Part shown: piece after piece, positions 63,571 to 64,000 of the stretch | Numbering within the stretch: position 1 is the first letter of the stretch | Layout: every line of letters begins with the position of its first letter | DNA from: Pseudomonas knackmussii B13 | Lineage (GTDB): Bacteria > Pseudomonadota > Gammaproteobacteria > Pseudomonadales > Pseudomonadaceae | Assembly: GCF_000689415.1 (NCBI RefSeq) | Contig: NZ_HG322950.1 | Span: 1,426,001 to 1,490,000 of the forward strand | Direction of reading: 5' to 3' | DNA: 64,000 nt | The notes under the pieces: model-generated | Database searches by the model: none | The model's input: only the letters and a program-made list of their open reading frames with translations | What the model was told of the DNA's origin: nothing | Translations under genes and position numbers: made by a program

Positions 63571-63710
63571 GGGAATTCCAGGGGGGCGGTTTGCAGCGGA
63601 AAAAGTGGGGAAATGCTACCGGAAAAGCCCGCTCCCGGCACTCGCTATCAAGTTTTGCCGAGGCTGTCCGATATCCCCTGGGTACTTTCCAGCTTTTCCC
63701 GGAGCCCCCC

Positions 63711-64000
63711 GTGCGCCATCGCTACCTTCTCCTGCTCGGCCTCTGCGCCAGCCTGCCGGCCTGGGGGCTGACCTTCCAGACGCGCCTGGAGAATGCGCAG
63801 TGGACGGTCGCCGGCGATCAGTTCGAGTGCCGTCTGTCGCAACAGGTGGCCGGGTTCGGCGTCGGCGAGTTCGTCTGGCGCGCGGGCGAGTCCCCGACCT
63901 TCCGTCTCAAACCGCAGCGCAACTGGTACGGCGGCGGTTCGGCGACGCTGCTGGCGGCGGCGCCGCCCTGGCGTCCGAGTCAGGGCGATATCAACCTCGG
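63711..64000 (+). CDS. motY: Sodium-type flagellar protein MotY, 5' part
   Basis: The frame from GTG 63711 (GGAG upstream) is open for 96 codons to the window edge. A signal peptide (LLLLGLCASLPAWGL) is followed by TFQTRLENAQWTVAGDQFEC and SGSATLLAA-like GGGSATLLAAAPPW, the N-terminal domain of MotY, a T-ring component that holds MotCD stators. The rest, including an OmpA domain, lies outside. Divergent from pyrC. Confidence 0.88.
   Translation, partial: MRHRYLLLLGLCASLPAWGLTFQTRLENAQWTVAGDQFECRLSQQVAGFGVGEFVWRAGESPTFRLKPQRNWYGGGSATLLAAAPPWRPSQGDINL

Overview
The window is a 64 kb, high-GC piece of a Pseudomonas chromosome. Gene content, protein sequences and codon use place it close to the P. 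aeruginosa lineage (for example P. citronellolis, knackmussii or nitroreducens); this species-level placement is inferred from remembered family sequences, not from a search. Almost everything is core chromosome. The only intact mobile element is one IS3-family insertion sequence. No CRISPR array, prophage, plasmid backbone or restriction system is visible.

Layout: (1) 0-7.8 kb: partial hypothetical gene, TlpA-like lipoprotein, acylphosphatase, lipoprotein, proS, oprD porin, HIT protein, slyX, membrane cold-shock-domain protein, then a 480-base gap with unexplained structure. (2) 7.8-20.1 kb: fmdB-like gene, aspS, yebC/pmpR, ruvCAB, the complete ybgC-tolQRAB-pal-cpoB envelope operon, queE-queC and tRNA-Lys(TTT). 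(3) 20.1-28.5 kb: an AraC-type fragment, nadA, then tctA-tctB-tctC-opdH facing tctD-tctE, a complete tricarboxylate uptake and sensing module. (4) 28.5-37.3 kb: HDOD protein, ygfZ, sdhE-ygfX, nadB, and algU-mucABCD with intact mucA. (5) 37.3-45.0 kb: IS3 element, then lepA-lepB-DUF4845-rnc-era-recO-pdxJ. (6) 45.0-54.1 kb: a REPIN, cmoB-cmoA, three envelope or periplasmic genes, chagasin-type inhibitor icp, a second REP block, the Lon-like protease asrA, pruR-like regulator and an ABC ATPase. (7) 54.2-64 kb: argF, lipoprotein, molybdopterin oxidoreductase, grxD, MFS transporter, bfrB, bfd, a 2-Cys peroxiredoxin, rnt, pyrC and the start of motY.

Several genes work together. TolQRA-TolB-Pal-CpoB link the inner membrane, periplasm and outer membrane. 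AlgU, MucA, MucB and MucD form the envelope-stress circuit, with two AlgU-type promoters upstream of algU. OpdH and TctABC pass tricarboxylates across both membranes while TctE-TctD sense them. NadB and NadA make quinolinate. BfrB and Bfd store and release iron, and bfd has a promoter overlapped by a Fur box. Readable control sites include a sigma-32-type promoter at asrA and possible ArgR sites at oprD and argF.

I found no convincing wholly new multi-gene system. The best leads are the structured gap at 7.5-7.66 kb, two REPIN-type inverted pairs lying at or near gene-order junctions, the RpoH-type promoter of asrA, and the decayed AraC fragment beside tRNA-Lys. Function calls come from motif and sequence recognition by eye; nothing was searched.
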